Assembly: GCA_000437855.1 (NCBI GenBank)
Contig: FR902206.1
Span: forward strand, 110,506 to 174,505
From: Clostridium sp. CAG:567
GTDB lineage: Bacteria; Bacillota; Clostridia; TANB77; CAG-508
DNA: 64,000 nt
Reading direction: 5' to 3'
A program made the translations under genes and the position numbers. This document shows, piece after piece, positions 8,218 to 17,279 of the stretch (positions are counted from its first letter, which is position 1; each line of letters starts with the position of its first letter). Under the pieces are notes generated by a model that searched no databases, had not been told where the DNA came from, and saw only the letters and a list, made by a program, of their open reading frames with translations.

Positions 8218-9474
8218 ATGGAGTACTTATACATTATCCAACAAGCATTAGTGTGGATTATAACAATATTTTGGTTTTATCAATTAGCAATAAGTGTATG
8301 CTCATTAGTAAAGTTAAAAGATAAACCAATGTTGGTAAATAAAAACCATCGTTTTATGGCTATTATTCCTGCACACAACGAGGAAAATGTAGTAACAGAA
8401 CTAATAGAAAGTTTAAAAAAGCAAAACTATCCAAAAGAATTACTTGATATATATGTAATTGCTGACAACTGCACAGATAAAACAGCAGAAGTTGCAAGAA
8501 ATGCGGGAGCAATTGTATATGAAAGATTTGACCCAAGTAAAAAAACTAAAGGATATGCATTAAATTGGTTTTTAAGACAAAAAATTGATGAAAACGCACC
8601 TTATGATGCATTTTGTATATTTGATGCAGATAACATTGTTGACAAAGATTTTATAAAAAATATGAATAAAAAACTTTGCCAAGGTGAAGATGTGGTTCAA
8701 GGATATAGAGATATTAAAAATCCAACAGATAACTGGATTACAGCAGGATATGCAATATTCTACTGGACAATGAACCGTTTTTATCACTTAGCAAGATACA
8801 ATGTAGGTTTATCACCATTAATTAATGGTACTGGCTTTATGGTTAAATTTGATGTTGTAAAACCAGAAGGATGGGTTACAAAAACTTTAACAGAAGACAT
8901 TGAGTTTTCATTAAAAAGAATAATTAAAGGTAAAAAATTAGGTTGGGCTGTAGATGCAGTAGTTTATGATGAACAACCTTTAGGATTTAAACAAAGCTGG
9001 AAACAAAGAACAAGATGGACAGTTGGACACATGCAATGTATAAAAGAATATACTAAACCATTGGCTGTAGCTGTCAAAGAGCATAAAACTATAATGAACT
9101 TTGATGGATTCCTATATATTATAGGAAGTATACCAATGTTTGTATTAACCTTAGTCTTATTAGCAATAAACGTTATTATGTATTCAGGAAATGGCATGAC
9201 AACAGCAGATTTAGTTGTAAATATGTTAAGATACGTAATACCAACTTTCTTATTACCAATAGGAACAGCAGTATTAATTATGTTACTAGATAAAAGACCA
9301 ATAAAACCTATGATAAAAGGATTATTATGTTATCCATTATTCTTAGGTTCATGGATTGCTATAAACTTTAAATGCTTATTTAAACGTGATACTACATGGG
9401 AAAAAATTGACCATGTTAGAAAAATTGCTATTCATGAAGTATCAAATGTAGAAACTGAAGAAGTTCAAAATTAA
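8218..9474 (+). CDS. Membrane-bound family 2 glycosyltransferase, processive type
   Basis: This is a 418-residue protein with an N-terminal membrane span (about 8-30), a cytoplasmic GT2 domain and three to four C-terminal spans (about 300-325, 340-365, 380-395). Visible motifs are the nucleotide-binding AIIPAHNEENVV, the metal-binding DAD in FCIFDADNIVDKDF, TEDIEF and QRTRW. The D, DxD, TED, QxxRW set belongs to processive GT2 enzymes such as cellulose, chitin and hyaluronan synthases and poly-GlcNAc synthase. The polymer made here cannot be read from sequence. AAAAGGAG precedes ATG 8218, and a terminator follows, so it is probably a single-gene unit. Confidence 0.88.
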   Translation: MEYLYIIQQALVWIITIFWFYQLAISVCSLVKLKDKPMLVNKNHRFMAIIPAHNEENVVTELIESLKKQNYPKELLDIYVIADNCTDKTAEVARNAGAIVYERFDPSKKTKGYALNWFLRQKIDENAPYDAFCIFDADNIVDKDFIKNMNKKLCQGEDVVQGYRDIKNPTDNWITAGYAIFYWTMNRFYHLARYNVGLSPLINGTGFMVKFDVVKPEGWVTKTLTEDIEFSLKRIIKGKKLGWAVDAVVYDEQPLGFKQSWKQRTRWTVGHMQCIKEYTKPLAVAVKEHKTIMNFDGFLYIIGSIPMFVLTLVLLAINVIMYSGNGMTTADLVVNMLRYVIPTFLLPIGTAVLIMLLDKRPIKPMIKGLLCYPLFLGSWIAINFKCLFKRDTTWEKIDHVRKIAIHEVSNVETEEVQN

Positions 9475-9479
9475 CAATT

Positions 9480-9515
9480 ATGGCAAGAAAGGTTAATCTT
9501 TTCTTGCCATTTTTT
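9480..9515 (+). terminator. Terminator after the GT2 gene
   Basis: Perfect 11-bp stem (ATGGCAAGAAA with TTTCTTGCCAT), nine-base loop, then five T. Confidence 0.85.
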
Positions 9516-9574
9516 GATGTTATATTTGTAGTAATAAAAAATGGCAAAAAACATTCAAAAATAGGAGTAAAGCT

Positions 9575-10264
9575 ATGGAAAAATCAAAGGAGAAAAGCAT
9601 GCTTAAAATTTTAATAATTTTAGCAATTACATTATGTGCAATTGCTGGAATAGTGATGTTATCAATAAATTTTTATATAGTAAATAAGACTAAAAATAAA
9701 ATAATTACAGAGGAACAAGCAAAAGAATTAAAAGACATAGATTGTATTTTAGTGTTGGGAGCTGGAATATGGGGCAATAAACCAAGCCCAATGCTAGAAG
9801 ATAGGCTATTGCAAGGAATAGCATTATACAATAATGGTACGTCTTCAAAAATAATTATGAGTGGTGACCATGGAAAAGAAGAATATGATGAAGTAAATGT
9901 AATGAAGGACTTTGCAATTGAAAAGGGTGTGAAATCAGAAGACATATTTATGGATCATGCTGGATTTTCAACTTATGATAGCTTATACCGTGCAAAAGAG
10001 GTTTTTGAAGCTAAAAAAGTTGTAATTATTACTCAAAAATATCATTTACATAGAGCATTGTATGTGGCGGAAAAATTAGGAATAGATGCTTATGGAGTTT
10101 CTTCAGATCCAAGAACATATAGAGGACAATTTGTAAGAGAAATAAGAGAAATTTTAGCAAGAGACAAAGACTTTTTTAAATGTATAATAAAACCAGAGCC
10201 AACATACTTAGGTGATACAATACCAGTAAGTGGCAACGGAGACACTACAAATGATAAGAAATAA
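9575..10264 (+). CDS. YdcF/SanA-like DUF218 envelope protein
   Basis: The protein is 229 residues with one N-terminal membrane anchor (about 9-33) and a DUF218 (YdcF/ElyC/SanA) domain. Signatures are DCILVLGAGIWGNKPSPML, IIMSGDHGKEEYDE, ESEDIFMDHAGFSTYDS-like text near residue 125, and VVIITQKYHLHRALYVAEKLG. In other bacteria the family affects envelope integrity and antibiotic exclusion; the reaction is unresolved. The ribosome site is TAGGAG before ATG 9575. A decayed nuclease gene follows. Confidence 0.85.
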   Translation: MEKSKEKSMLKILIILAITLCAIAGIVMLSINFYIVNKTKNKIITEEQAKELKDIDCILVLGAGIWGNKPSPMLEDRLLQGIALYNNGTSSKIIMSGDHGKEEYDEVNVMKDFAIEKGVKSEDIFMDHAGFSTYDSLYRAKEVFEAKKVVIITQKYHLHRALYVAEKLGIDAYGVSSDPRTYRGQFVREIREILARDKDFFKCIIKPEPTYLGDTIPVSGNGDTTNDKK

Positions 10265-10314
10265 AAGTTTATTAATTTATTAAAAGCAATAAAATAGGCT
10301 AATTAATAGTATAG

Positions 10315-11019
10315 ATATTAAGACGAGAATTAAAAAGTGACAAATTAGGAGTACTTGATATAATAACAGAATTAGATGGAAAAGAAAAATGTAATATAGA
10401 AATGCAATTAATAGACAAAAATAATATTATTGAAAGAATGCTATATTATTGGTCAAAAATTTATACAAAACAAATAAAAGCGGGAGAGGATTATAATAAA
10501 CTAGAGAAAACAATAGTAATATTGATAGCAGATTTTAATATAAAAGGTCTAGAAGAAGTAACATATCATAGTACGTGGAAAATAATGGAGACAAATTATG
10601 CTAAAAAGTTAATATTGACAGATAAATTGGAGCTTGATATAATTGAATTGTCAAAGATAAAGGGTAGAGAAAATGAAAAAGATCAATTGTTAGATTGGTT
10701 AATATTTTTAGAAAATCCAGAAAGTGAGAGGGTGACACTAAAAATGGAAGAAAATGAAAATTTGAAAGATGCAGTTGAAAAGTTAAACAAAATAAGTGAA
10801 GACGAAAAAATGCAAAGAATAATTGAACTAAGAGAAAAAGCTATAAGAGATGAACATGCAATATATGAAAAAGGTGTAAATGATGGAGTTGAAAAAGGGT
10901 CAAAAGAAAAAGAATTACAAATAGCAAAAAACATGTTAAAAAAGGGAATAAAAGAGTCAGATATCAAAGAAATTACGGGATTAACAAAGGAAGAAATTGA
11001 AGAATTAAAAAGAAAATAA
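10315..11019 (+). pseudogene. 5'-truncated Rpn family PD-(D/E)XK nuclease
   Basis: The open frame encodes LRRELKSDKLGVLDIITELD, KCNIEMQLIDKNNIIERMLYYWSKIYTKQI and a C-terminal Lys/Glu-rich helical tail with the KGIKESDIKEITGLTKEEI motif. This is the central and C-terminal part of the Rpn family (recombination-promoting nuclease, also annotated as PD-(D/E)XK transposase). The N-terminal 50-60 residues are missing, an in-frame TAG sits at 10312, and the first ATG (10402) has no ribosome site, so I call it a remnant. A CGA codon at 10324 is read normally, and the frame contains no CGG. Confidence 0.8.
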
Positions 11020-11031
11020 ATAAAATTATAG

Positions 11032-11082
11032 AGTATCACATAATATGTGAAGTATTTACATATTATATGGTACTTTATTTAG
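11032..11082 (+). terminator. Probable terminator behind the Rpn remnant
   Basis: Long imperfect stem: AGTATCACATAATATGT pairs with ACATATTATATGGTACT (one mismatch, one G-T), followed by a T-rich tail (TTTATTT). Confidence 0.6.
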
Positions 11083-11186
11083 TTAAGTATTGTTGAATTC
11101 TTTCAATTCGTATTAAAAGTGATTTGAATAGTATAGACAACCCAAAATAACAGTGATATAATTTGCTTCAAAAGGAGAGAAAATAA

Positions 11187-12662
11187 ATGAAGAAAACAAA
11201 GTACTTACACATTGCAATAATTATATTAGGAATAATATTTATATCAATACCAGTATTTCATAGTAACTTATGGTTTGATGAAAGTTATTCGGTAGGAATG
11301 GCAAATAAAAGCTTTATAGATATTTGGAACATTGGAAGTAATGATGTTCACCCTATATTGTATTATTGGATATTACATATAATTTATTTAATATTTGGAA
11401 CAAACTTATATTTATACAGAATAATTTCGGTAATTCCATTAGCAATATTAGGAATTTTAGGGTATACACATATAAGAAAAGACTTTGGAGAAAAAGAAGG
11501 TATATTATTTTCATTTTTCACATTCTTTTTACCAATAGCCTCAGTTTATTCAGGTGAAATTAGAATGTATACATGGGCAATGTTATTTGTAACATTAATG
11601 GCAATATATGCATATAGAATATATAAAAATTCTAGTACTAAAAATTGGATTATATTTGCAATATTTAGCTTAGCATCAGCTTACATTCATTACTATGCTT
11701 TAGCAACAGCAGGTGTAATAAATTTAATATTATTCATATACTTATTAAAAAAAGGATTAAAACAAAAAAGTTATACAAAAGAATTAAAATGCTTTACTAT
11801 TTCAGCGATAGCACAAATAGTATTGTACATACCATGGCTACTATGCTTAATAAAGCAAATATTTGGAGTTGCAAAAGGATTCTGGATTCCAAAACTATCA
11901 ATTGAAACATTAATACAAACATTTTGTTTTCAATTTACAGGTGACTTAGATACAATGTGTGCACCACAATGGGTATCAATAACATTAGGGTTAATATTAT
12001 TGGCATATTGTATTTATTGTATTATAATAAATAAAGGCGAAAAATTAGCAGGTAAACTAGCAATAGGAGTTTACTTAATAGTATTTTCAGTAATGGCTAT
12101 AGTGTCTATTGAGGCACCAATATTTTATCCACGTTACTTTTTAAATTTAACAGGATTGTTTATATTTTTCATGGCTTTCTTTATGGCAAAAGACAAGCAA
12201 AAAATATTAACAATAATAGTTTGTGCTATTACATTTTTAACAGCAGTATTTGTTAACTTAAATGTAATTAAAATGAACTATGCTGAAAATAATAAATTGC
12301 CAATAGAATATGTAAAACAAGATTTACAACAAGGCGATATGATATTATTTGGCAACAGAGGTAGTGGATTTGCAATAAGCATGCAGTTTGAAAATGTACC
12401 AAATTGTTTTTATGACTATGATAACTGGAATGTAGAGCCAGCATATAGAGCATTTGGAAAAGAAATGATATATACAAATAGTCTTGATGTTTTTGAAGAC
12501 TATAAAGGGAGAATATGGCTAGTAGATTCTGACAATTATAGCATATACGAAAAATTTAAAGAAGAATATGGAGATAAAATAAAGCTTGTAAAACAAGATA
12601 TTTTCTATACAGAATATCATAAATATAATTATTCAATTTGCTTAATTGAAAAAGATATTTAA
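11187..12662 (+). CDS. GT-C (ArnT/family 39-like) membrane glycosyltransferase
   Basis: This is a 491-residue protein with about ten to eleven membrane spans and a C-terminal extracytoplasmic domain. The first loop has NLWFDESYSVGMANKSF and GSNDVHPILYYWILH. An acidic Asp-Glu motif in loop 1, followed by a DxHP motif, marks GT-C enzymes that take sugars from polyprenyl-phosphate donors. A second loop has SGEIRMYTWAM, typical of the same family. The acceptor and sugar are unknown. AAAGGAG precedes ATG 11187. The next gene starts 14 bases after the stop. Confidence 0.8.
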   Translation: MKKTKYLHIAIIILGIIFISIPVFHSNLWFDESYSVGMANKSFIDIWNIGSNDVHPILYYWILHIIYLIFGTNLYLYRIISVIPLAILGILGYTHIRKDFGEKEGILFSFFTFFLPIASVYSGEIRMYTWAMLFVTLMAIYAYRIYKNSSTKNWIIFAIFSLASAYIHYYALATAGVINLILFIYLLKKGLKQKSYTKELKCFTISAIAQIVLYIPWLLCLIKQIFGVAKGFWIPKLSIETLIQTFCFQFTGDLDTMCAPQWVSITLGLILLAYCIYCIIINKGEKLAGKLAIGVYLIVFSVMAIVSIEAPIFYPRYFLNLTGLFIFFMAFFMAKDKQKILTIIVCAITFLTAVFVNLNVIKMNYAENNKLPIEYVKQDLQQGDMILFGNRGSGFAISMQFENVPNCFYDYDNWNVEPAYRAFGKEMIYTNSLDVFEDYKGRIWLVDSDNYSIYEKFKEEYGDKIKLVKQDIFYTEYHKYNYSICLIEKDI

Positions 12663-12675
12663 AAGGAGAAAGACA

Positions 12676-13548
12676 TTGCAATTATTTAATAATTTAAATT
12701 CAACTGATGATATAAAAGTATATTCTTTTGTTGGTCCATCAGGTACAGGAAAAAGCTATAGAGCACAAATGGTAGCAAAAGAAAATAATGTAAAATACAT
12801 TATTGATGATGGCTTACTTGTTTCTGAAAATAATGTTGTTGCAGGAACATCTGCCAAAAAAGCTCCAACAAAAGTAGAAACTGTAAAAAAAGCAATATTT
12901 ATAAATGAAAAAGACAGAAATGAAATGAGAAAAGCAATAAGAAAGTATAAACCAGAGTCTATATTGATTCTGGGTACTTCTGATGGAATGATTGATAAAA
13001 TTACAGAAAACCTAGGTATTCCAAAGCCTTGTAAAAGAATATATATTCAAGATGTTGCTACAGAAGCTGAAATGGAAGAAGCAAGAAGAATACGTACAAC
13101 ACAAGGAAAACACGTAATTCCAGTACCAACTTTTGAAATAAAAAAAGACTTTTCAGGATATATACTAGATCCACTTCAAATATTTAAATTTAAAGGAAAA
13201 GGAAATGATCCATATATAGCTGAAAAATCTATAATAAGACCAACATTCAGCTATATGGGAAAATTTACAATATCAGATTCAGTGTTTAGACAAATTGCTG
13301 AATACTTGGCAAAACGTTCTGATGCAATACATAAAGTTATGAGAACAAGAGTTGAAAGCACACCAGAAGGACCAATTATATATATGGAAGTTTCAATAAA
13401 CTTTGGATTTAATATATTAACAGCTTTAAGAGAATTCAAAGATAAAATAAGGAAAGAAATAGAAAGGCTAACAACAATGAGTGTAAAAGATATTACAATT
13501 GTTGCGAAAGCTGTATATGTACCAGAAAAAGAGAAAAAAGAAGAATAA
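12676..13548 (+). CDS. P-loop ATPase fused to an Asp23/Gls24-like domain
   Basis: The start is TTG at 12676, supported by AAAGGAG at 12662-12668. The 290-residue product opens with a Walker A motif, FVGPSGTGKSYRAQMVA (about residues 19-35), in a P-loop domain of about 150 residues. From about 195 (FTISDSVFRQIAEYLAKRSD) to the end (IYMEVSINFGFNILTALREF, MSVKDITIVAKAVYVPE) the pattern matches the Asp23/Gls24 (DUF322) envelope-stress fold. It seems co-transcribed with the GT-C gene before it and cmk-galE after it. No signal peptide is present, so it is cytoplasmic. The Asp23 assignment rests on pattern only. Confidence 0.7.
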   Translation: MQLFNNLNSTDDIKVYSFVGPSGTGKSYRAQMVAKENNVKYIIDDGLLVSENNVVAGTSAKKAPTKVETVKKAIFINEKDRNEMRKAIRKYKPESILILGTSDGMIDKITENLGIPKPCKRIYIQDVATEAEMEEARRIRTTQGKHVIPVPTFEIKKDFSGYILDPLQIFKFKGKGNDPYIAEKSIIRPTFSYMGKFTISDSVFRQIAEYLAKRSDAIHKVMRTRVESTPEGPIIYMEVSINFGFNILTALREFKDKIRKEIERLTTMSVKDITIVAKAVYVPEKEKKEE

Positions 13549-13571
13549 TTTAAAAAATTGGAGGAAATGAT

Positions 13572-14249
13572 ATGTCATTTATAGTAGCAATTGATGGACC
13601 ATCAGGAACAGGAAAAGGAACTATTACAAAATTAATAGCAAATGAATTAGGACTATTAAATATTGATACAGGAGCAATGTATAGGTGTATAGCACTAACT
13701 TGTTTAAGAAATAATATAACAACTATTGAAAAAAAAGAAGAAATCATAAAAATAGCTAAAAATATAAAAATTGAAATGAAAGATGATAAAGGTACATTAC
13801 AAATATATTTAGACGGAGAAAATGTAAGTGATCAAATAAGAAGTAAAGAAGTATCAGGATTTGTTGCACCAATATCTTCAATTATAGAAGTTAGAGAAAT
13901 AATGGTTGATCTACAAAGAAAAATGGCAGAAAACAAAGATGTAATAATGGAAGGAAGAGATATTACTACAGTAGTATTTCCAAATGCTAATGTTAAAATA
14001 TATTTAGATGCTACTGCAGAAGAAAGAGCAAATAGAAGATTTAAACAAAATCAAGAAAAAGGCATCGATATGACTTATGAAGAAGTACTAGAGTCTATAA
14101 AAAATCGAGACCATTATGACATGACAAGACCAGTAGGAGCTTTAAAAATAGCTGATGATGCAATAGTAATAGATACAACAAGTTTATCAATTGAACAAGT
14201 AAAAGAAGAAGTAAAACAAATTATTTTAAATAAAAAGGAGGAGAACTAA
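13572..14249 (+). CDS. cmk: Cytidylate kinase
   Basis: Cmk phosphorylates CMP and dCMP with ATP. The 225-residue protein shows the P-loop IAIDGPSGTGKGTITK, the substrate-site GLLNIDTGAMYRCIAL, MEGRDITTVVFPNANVKIYLDA and RPVGALKIADDAIVIDTT near the end. Length and order are normal. The ribosome site GGAGG precedes ATG 13572, and galE begins two bases after the stop. Confidence 0.96.
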   Translation: MSFIVAIDGPSGTGKGTITKLIANELGLLNIDTGAMYRCIALTCLRNNITTIEKKEEIIKIAKNIKIEMKDDKGTLQIYLDGENVSDQIRSKEVSGFVAPISSIIEVREIMVDLQRKMAENKDVIMEGRDITTVVFPNANVKIYLDATAEERANRRFKQNQEKGIDMTYEEVLESIKNRDHYDMTRPVGALKIADDAIVIDTTSLSIEQVKEEVKQIILNKKEEN

Positions 14250-14250
14250 A

Positions 14251-15255
14251 ATGGCAATTCTATTACCAGGAGGAGCAGGATATATTGGAAGTCATACAGC
14301 AGTTGAATTATTGAAAAAAGGAAAAGAAATAGTCATACTTGATAATTTTTCAAATAGTAAACCAGAAGTATTAGATAAAATAAAACAAATAACAGGAAAA
14401 GATTTTAAATTTTATGAATTAGACTATACAAATAAAGGAGAAGTAGAAAAGGTTTTTAAAGAAAATAATATAGAAGCTGTAATTAATTTTGCTGGTTATA
14501 AAGCGGTTGGGGAATCAGTAAGAAAACCAATAGAATATTATACAAACAATATATGTGGAGCACTAACTCTTTTAGATGTAATGAAAGAATATGATTGTAA
14601 AAAGTTTATATTCAGCTCATCAGCAACAGTGTATGGAGATCCAGAAGTGGTTCCTATAACGGAAGAATGTAAAGTTGGCGGAACAACTAATCCATATGGA
14701 ACAACGAAACTATTTATTGAAAAAATACTAGAAGATGTATATAAATCAGACAATAACTGGGACATTTGCATACTAAGATATTTCAACCCAGTTGGCTCGC
14801 ATGAAAGTGGATTAATAGGAGAAGAACCAAATGGAATACCAAATAACCTAATGCCATATATAGTAAGAGTAGCAAGTGGACAACTAGAGCAATTATCAGT
14901 ATTTGGAAATGATTATAATACACCAGATGGAACAGGAGTTAGAGATTATATACATGTAGTAGATTTAGCAAAAGGACATGTAAATGCACTAGAAAAATTA
15001 GAAAAAGAACAAAAGGGATTGTATATTTATAATTTAGGAACAGGAATAGGATACAGTGTATTAGATGTTGTTAAAGCATTTGAAAAAGCGACAGGTAAAA
15101 CAGTAAAATATAGAATTACTGAAAGAAGACCTGGAGATATAGCAACATGTTATGCAAATCCAGAAAAAGCTGAAAAAGAATTAGGATGGAAAGCTGAAAA
15201 AAGCCTAGAAGATATGTGCAGAGATTCTTGGAATTATATAGAAAAAAATAATTAA
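14251..15255 (+). CDS. galE: UDP-glucose 4-epimerase
   Basis: GalE interconverts UDP-Glc and UDP-Gal (or the GlcNAc forms) with bound NAD. The 334-residue protein has the Rossmann GGAGYIGSHTAVELL at its start, the catalytic SSSATVYG, and Tyr-Lys in NPYGTTKLFIE, followed by RYFNPVGSHESGLIGE and the C-terminal NLGTGIGYSVLDVVKAFEK. AAGGAGG lies at the end of cmk. It supplies nucleotide sugars for the polysaccharide locus that follows. Confidence 0.95.
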   Translation: MAILLPGGAGYIGSHTAVELLKKGKEIVILDNFSNSKPEVLDKIKQITGKDFKFYELDYTNKGEVEKVFKENNIEAVINFAGYKAVGESVRKPIEYYTNNICGALTLLDVMKEYDCKKFIFSSSATVYGDPEVVPITEECKVGGTTNPYGTTKLFIEKILEDVYKSDNNWDICILRYFNPVGSHESGLIGEEPNGIPNNLMPYIVRVASGQLEQLSVFGNDYNTPDGTGVRDYIHVVDLAKGHVNALEKLEKEQKGLYIYNLGTGIGYSVLDVVKAFEKATGKTVKYRITERRPGDIATCYANPEKAEKELGWKAEKSLEDMCRDSWNYIEKNN

Positions 15256-15260
15256 AAAAT

Positions 15261-15295
15261 AGCACTTACAACTTAAAAAATTGTAGGTGCTTTTT
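15261..15295 (+). terminator. Terminator after galE
   Basis: Stem AGCACTTACAA with TTGTAGGTGCT (one G-T pair), followed by five T. It closes the cmk-galE unit and separates it from the polysaccharide locus. Confidence 0.8.
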
Positions 15296-15396
15296 CATGC
15301 AAATTAGCTAGAAAAATGTCGTTAAAGGGTTGCTTTTTATAGAAGAGTATTATAGAATGATAAATGTAAAATTTTATAGATATTTAAGGGGATAAT

Positions 15397-17277
15397 ATGA
15401 AAGAATTACTTAAAAAAAATAAAAATATTCTTTTGATTTTAATAGACATAATGGTAATAATATGCTGTTATGTAGTAGCAATGTTATTTTTAAATACTAA
15501 GATAAATAATTTGCAGAACTTTATGATAGATATGGTAATAGTCGTTATTGTCTATCAAATATTTTTAAATTGTTTTCGTATGTATCAAAACATGATAAGA
15601 TACGAAGTTGGAAAAGACTATGTGAAATATATAATAAGTGCATCACTTTCAGTAGTAATACTAACACTTATTGATAAAGGATTTAATTTAGAATATATCA
15701 ATTTAAGAGTAAATGTTTTATCAGGTATTTTAACTGCAGGTACATTTGTAATGTATAGATTATTAGGAAGATCTATAGCTGCAAGAAAAATGTCGAAATA
15801 TGAAAAAATAAATAAAAACCAAGACAATAAAGCAAATAATTTACTTATAATTGGTGCTGGAATGGGAGCTAGAGAAATTATTATAGCAATAAAAAACAAT
15901 ATGCGAGATAAATACAATATTGTAGGAATTATAGATGATGATATAAGCAAAATAAATCATTATATTTTAGGAGTTAAAGTATTAGGAACAAGATATGACA
16001 TACCCAAAATAGCCAAAGAAAAAAACGTGGATTTAATATTTTTTGCAATAAATAAAATAGATGCAATTTCAAGAAGAAAAATATTAGAAATATGTCAAGA
16101 AACTGGTGTAAAAACAAGAGTACTTCCAACAACAGAAGAAGTAATTACAAAACATGGAGCTATGAATAGCCTAAGAGATGTACAAATAGAAGATTTACTA
16201 GGAAGAGAACCAGTACATTTAGATAATAAAAATATCAATTCATTAATAAAAAATAAGACTGTATTAGTAACAGGTGGAGGAGGTTCAATAGGTTCAGAAC
16301 TATGTAGACAAATTGTTAAATATGATCCTAAAAGATTAGTAATATTAGACATATATGAAAACAATTTATATGATATAGAAATGGAATTAAGAGCTGAATA
16401 TCCAAAACTAAATCTAGAAGCAATTGTAGCAAGTGTAAGAGATAAAGCAAGACTAAACAATGTTTTTGAAACATACAAACCTGAGATAGTATTTCATGCA
16501 GCAGCACATAAGCATGTACCACTAATGGAAAAAAGCCCATTAGAAGCAATTAAGAACAATGTGTTTGGAACATATAATGTAGTAAACTGTGCAGATGAAT
16601 ATGGAGTAGAAAAATTTGTACTAATCTCAACAGATAAAGCAGTAAACCCAACAAACATAATGGGAGCAAGTAAAAGAGTCTGTGAAATGATAGTACAAGC
16701 TAAAAACAAAGTAAGTAATACAGAATATGCAGCAGTTAGATTTGGAAATGTATTAGGAAGCAATGGTTCAGTTATACCATTGTTCAAAAAACAAATTGAA
16801 AGAGGCGGACCAGTTACTGTAACTCATAAAGACATTACAAGATTTTTCATGACAATACCAGAAGCAGTACAGCTTATATTACAAGCAGTTACATATGCAA
16901 AAGGTGGAGAAATATTTGTACTAGATATGGGGGAACCTGTAAAAATATATGATTTGGCAGTTAGTTTAATAAAATTGTTAGGCTATGAGCCAAATGTAGA
17001 CATACCAATAGAAATTACAGGGCTAAGACCAGGAGAAAAGTTGTATGAGGAAATATTGATGTCAGAAGAAGGCTTAACATCAACAAAACACAATAAAATA
17101 TTTATAACAGAACCAATGAGCATTACAATGGAAGAGCTTGAAGAAAAATTAGAGAAGCTAAAAGAACTACTAAAACTTGAAAAAGACGAAAATAGTGAAG
17201 TAAAAAGATATATCAAAGAAATAGTGCCAACATTTAAAGAACCAGAAGAGGTAAATAACAAAGGAAAGGAAAAATAA
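15397..17277 (+). CDS. CapD/PglF-type nucleotide-sugar 4,6-dehydratase
   Basis: This 626-residue membrane protein has four N-terminal spans (about 10-125), a first Rossmann segment (LLIIGAGMGAREIIIAI, about 150) and the catalytic domain starting at about 287 with VLVTGGGGSIGSELCRQIVKYDP. Further motifs are HAAAHKHVPLMEKSPLEAIKNN, STDKAVNPTNIMGASKRVCE and VRFGNVLGSNGSVIPLFKKQI. This is the FlaA1/CapD/PglF family, which makes UDP-4-keto-6-deoxy-GlcNAc. The next genes (aminotransferase, sugar transferase, acetyltransferase) complete a PglF-PglE-PglC-like set, suggesting a bacillosamine-like first sugar. It is the first gene of the surface-polysaccharide operon. Confidence 0.92.
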   Translation: MKELLKKNKNILLILIDIMVIICCYVVAMLFLNTKINNLQNFMIDMVIVVIVYQIFLNCFRMYQNMIRYEVGKDYVKYIISASLSVVILTLIDKGFNLEYINLRVNVLSGILTAGTFVMYRLLGRSIAARKMSKYEKINKNQDNKANNLLIIGAGMGAREIIIAIKNNMRDKYNIVGIIDDDISKINHYILGVKVLGTRYDIPKIAKEKNVDLIFFAINKIDAISRRKILEICQETGVKTRVLPTTEEVITKHGAMNSLRDVQIEDLLGREPVHLDNKNINSLIKNKTVLVTGGGGSIGSELCRQIVKYDPKRLVILDIYENNLYDIEMELRAEYPKLNLEAIVASVRDKARLNNVFETYKPEIVFHAAAHKHVPLMEKSPLEAIKNNVFGTYNVVNCADEYGVEKFVLISTDKAVNPTNIMGASKRVCEMIVQAKNKVSNTEYAAVRFGNVLGSNGSVIPLFKKQIERGGPVTVTHKDITRFFMTIPEAVQLILQAVTYAKGGEIFVLDMGEPVKIYDLAVSLIKLLGYEPNVDIPIEITGLRPGEKLYEEILMSEEGLTSTKHNKIFITEPMSITMEELEEKLEKLKELLKLEKDENSEVKRYIKEIVPTFKEPEEVNNKGKEK

Positions 17278-17279
17278 AA

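Noticed and set aside
10402..11019. Intact Rpn nuclease starting at ATG 10402
   Set aside because: Family sequence continues upstream of this ATG to an in-frame stop, and there is no ribosome site.
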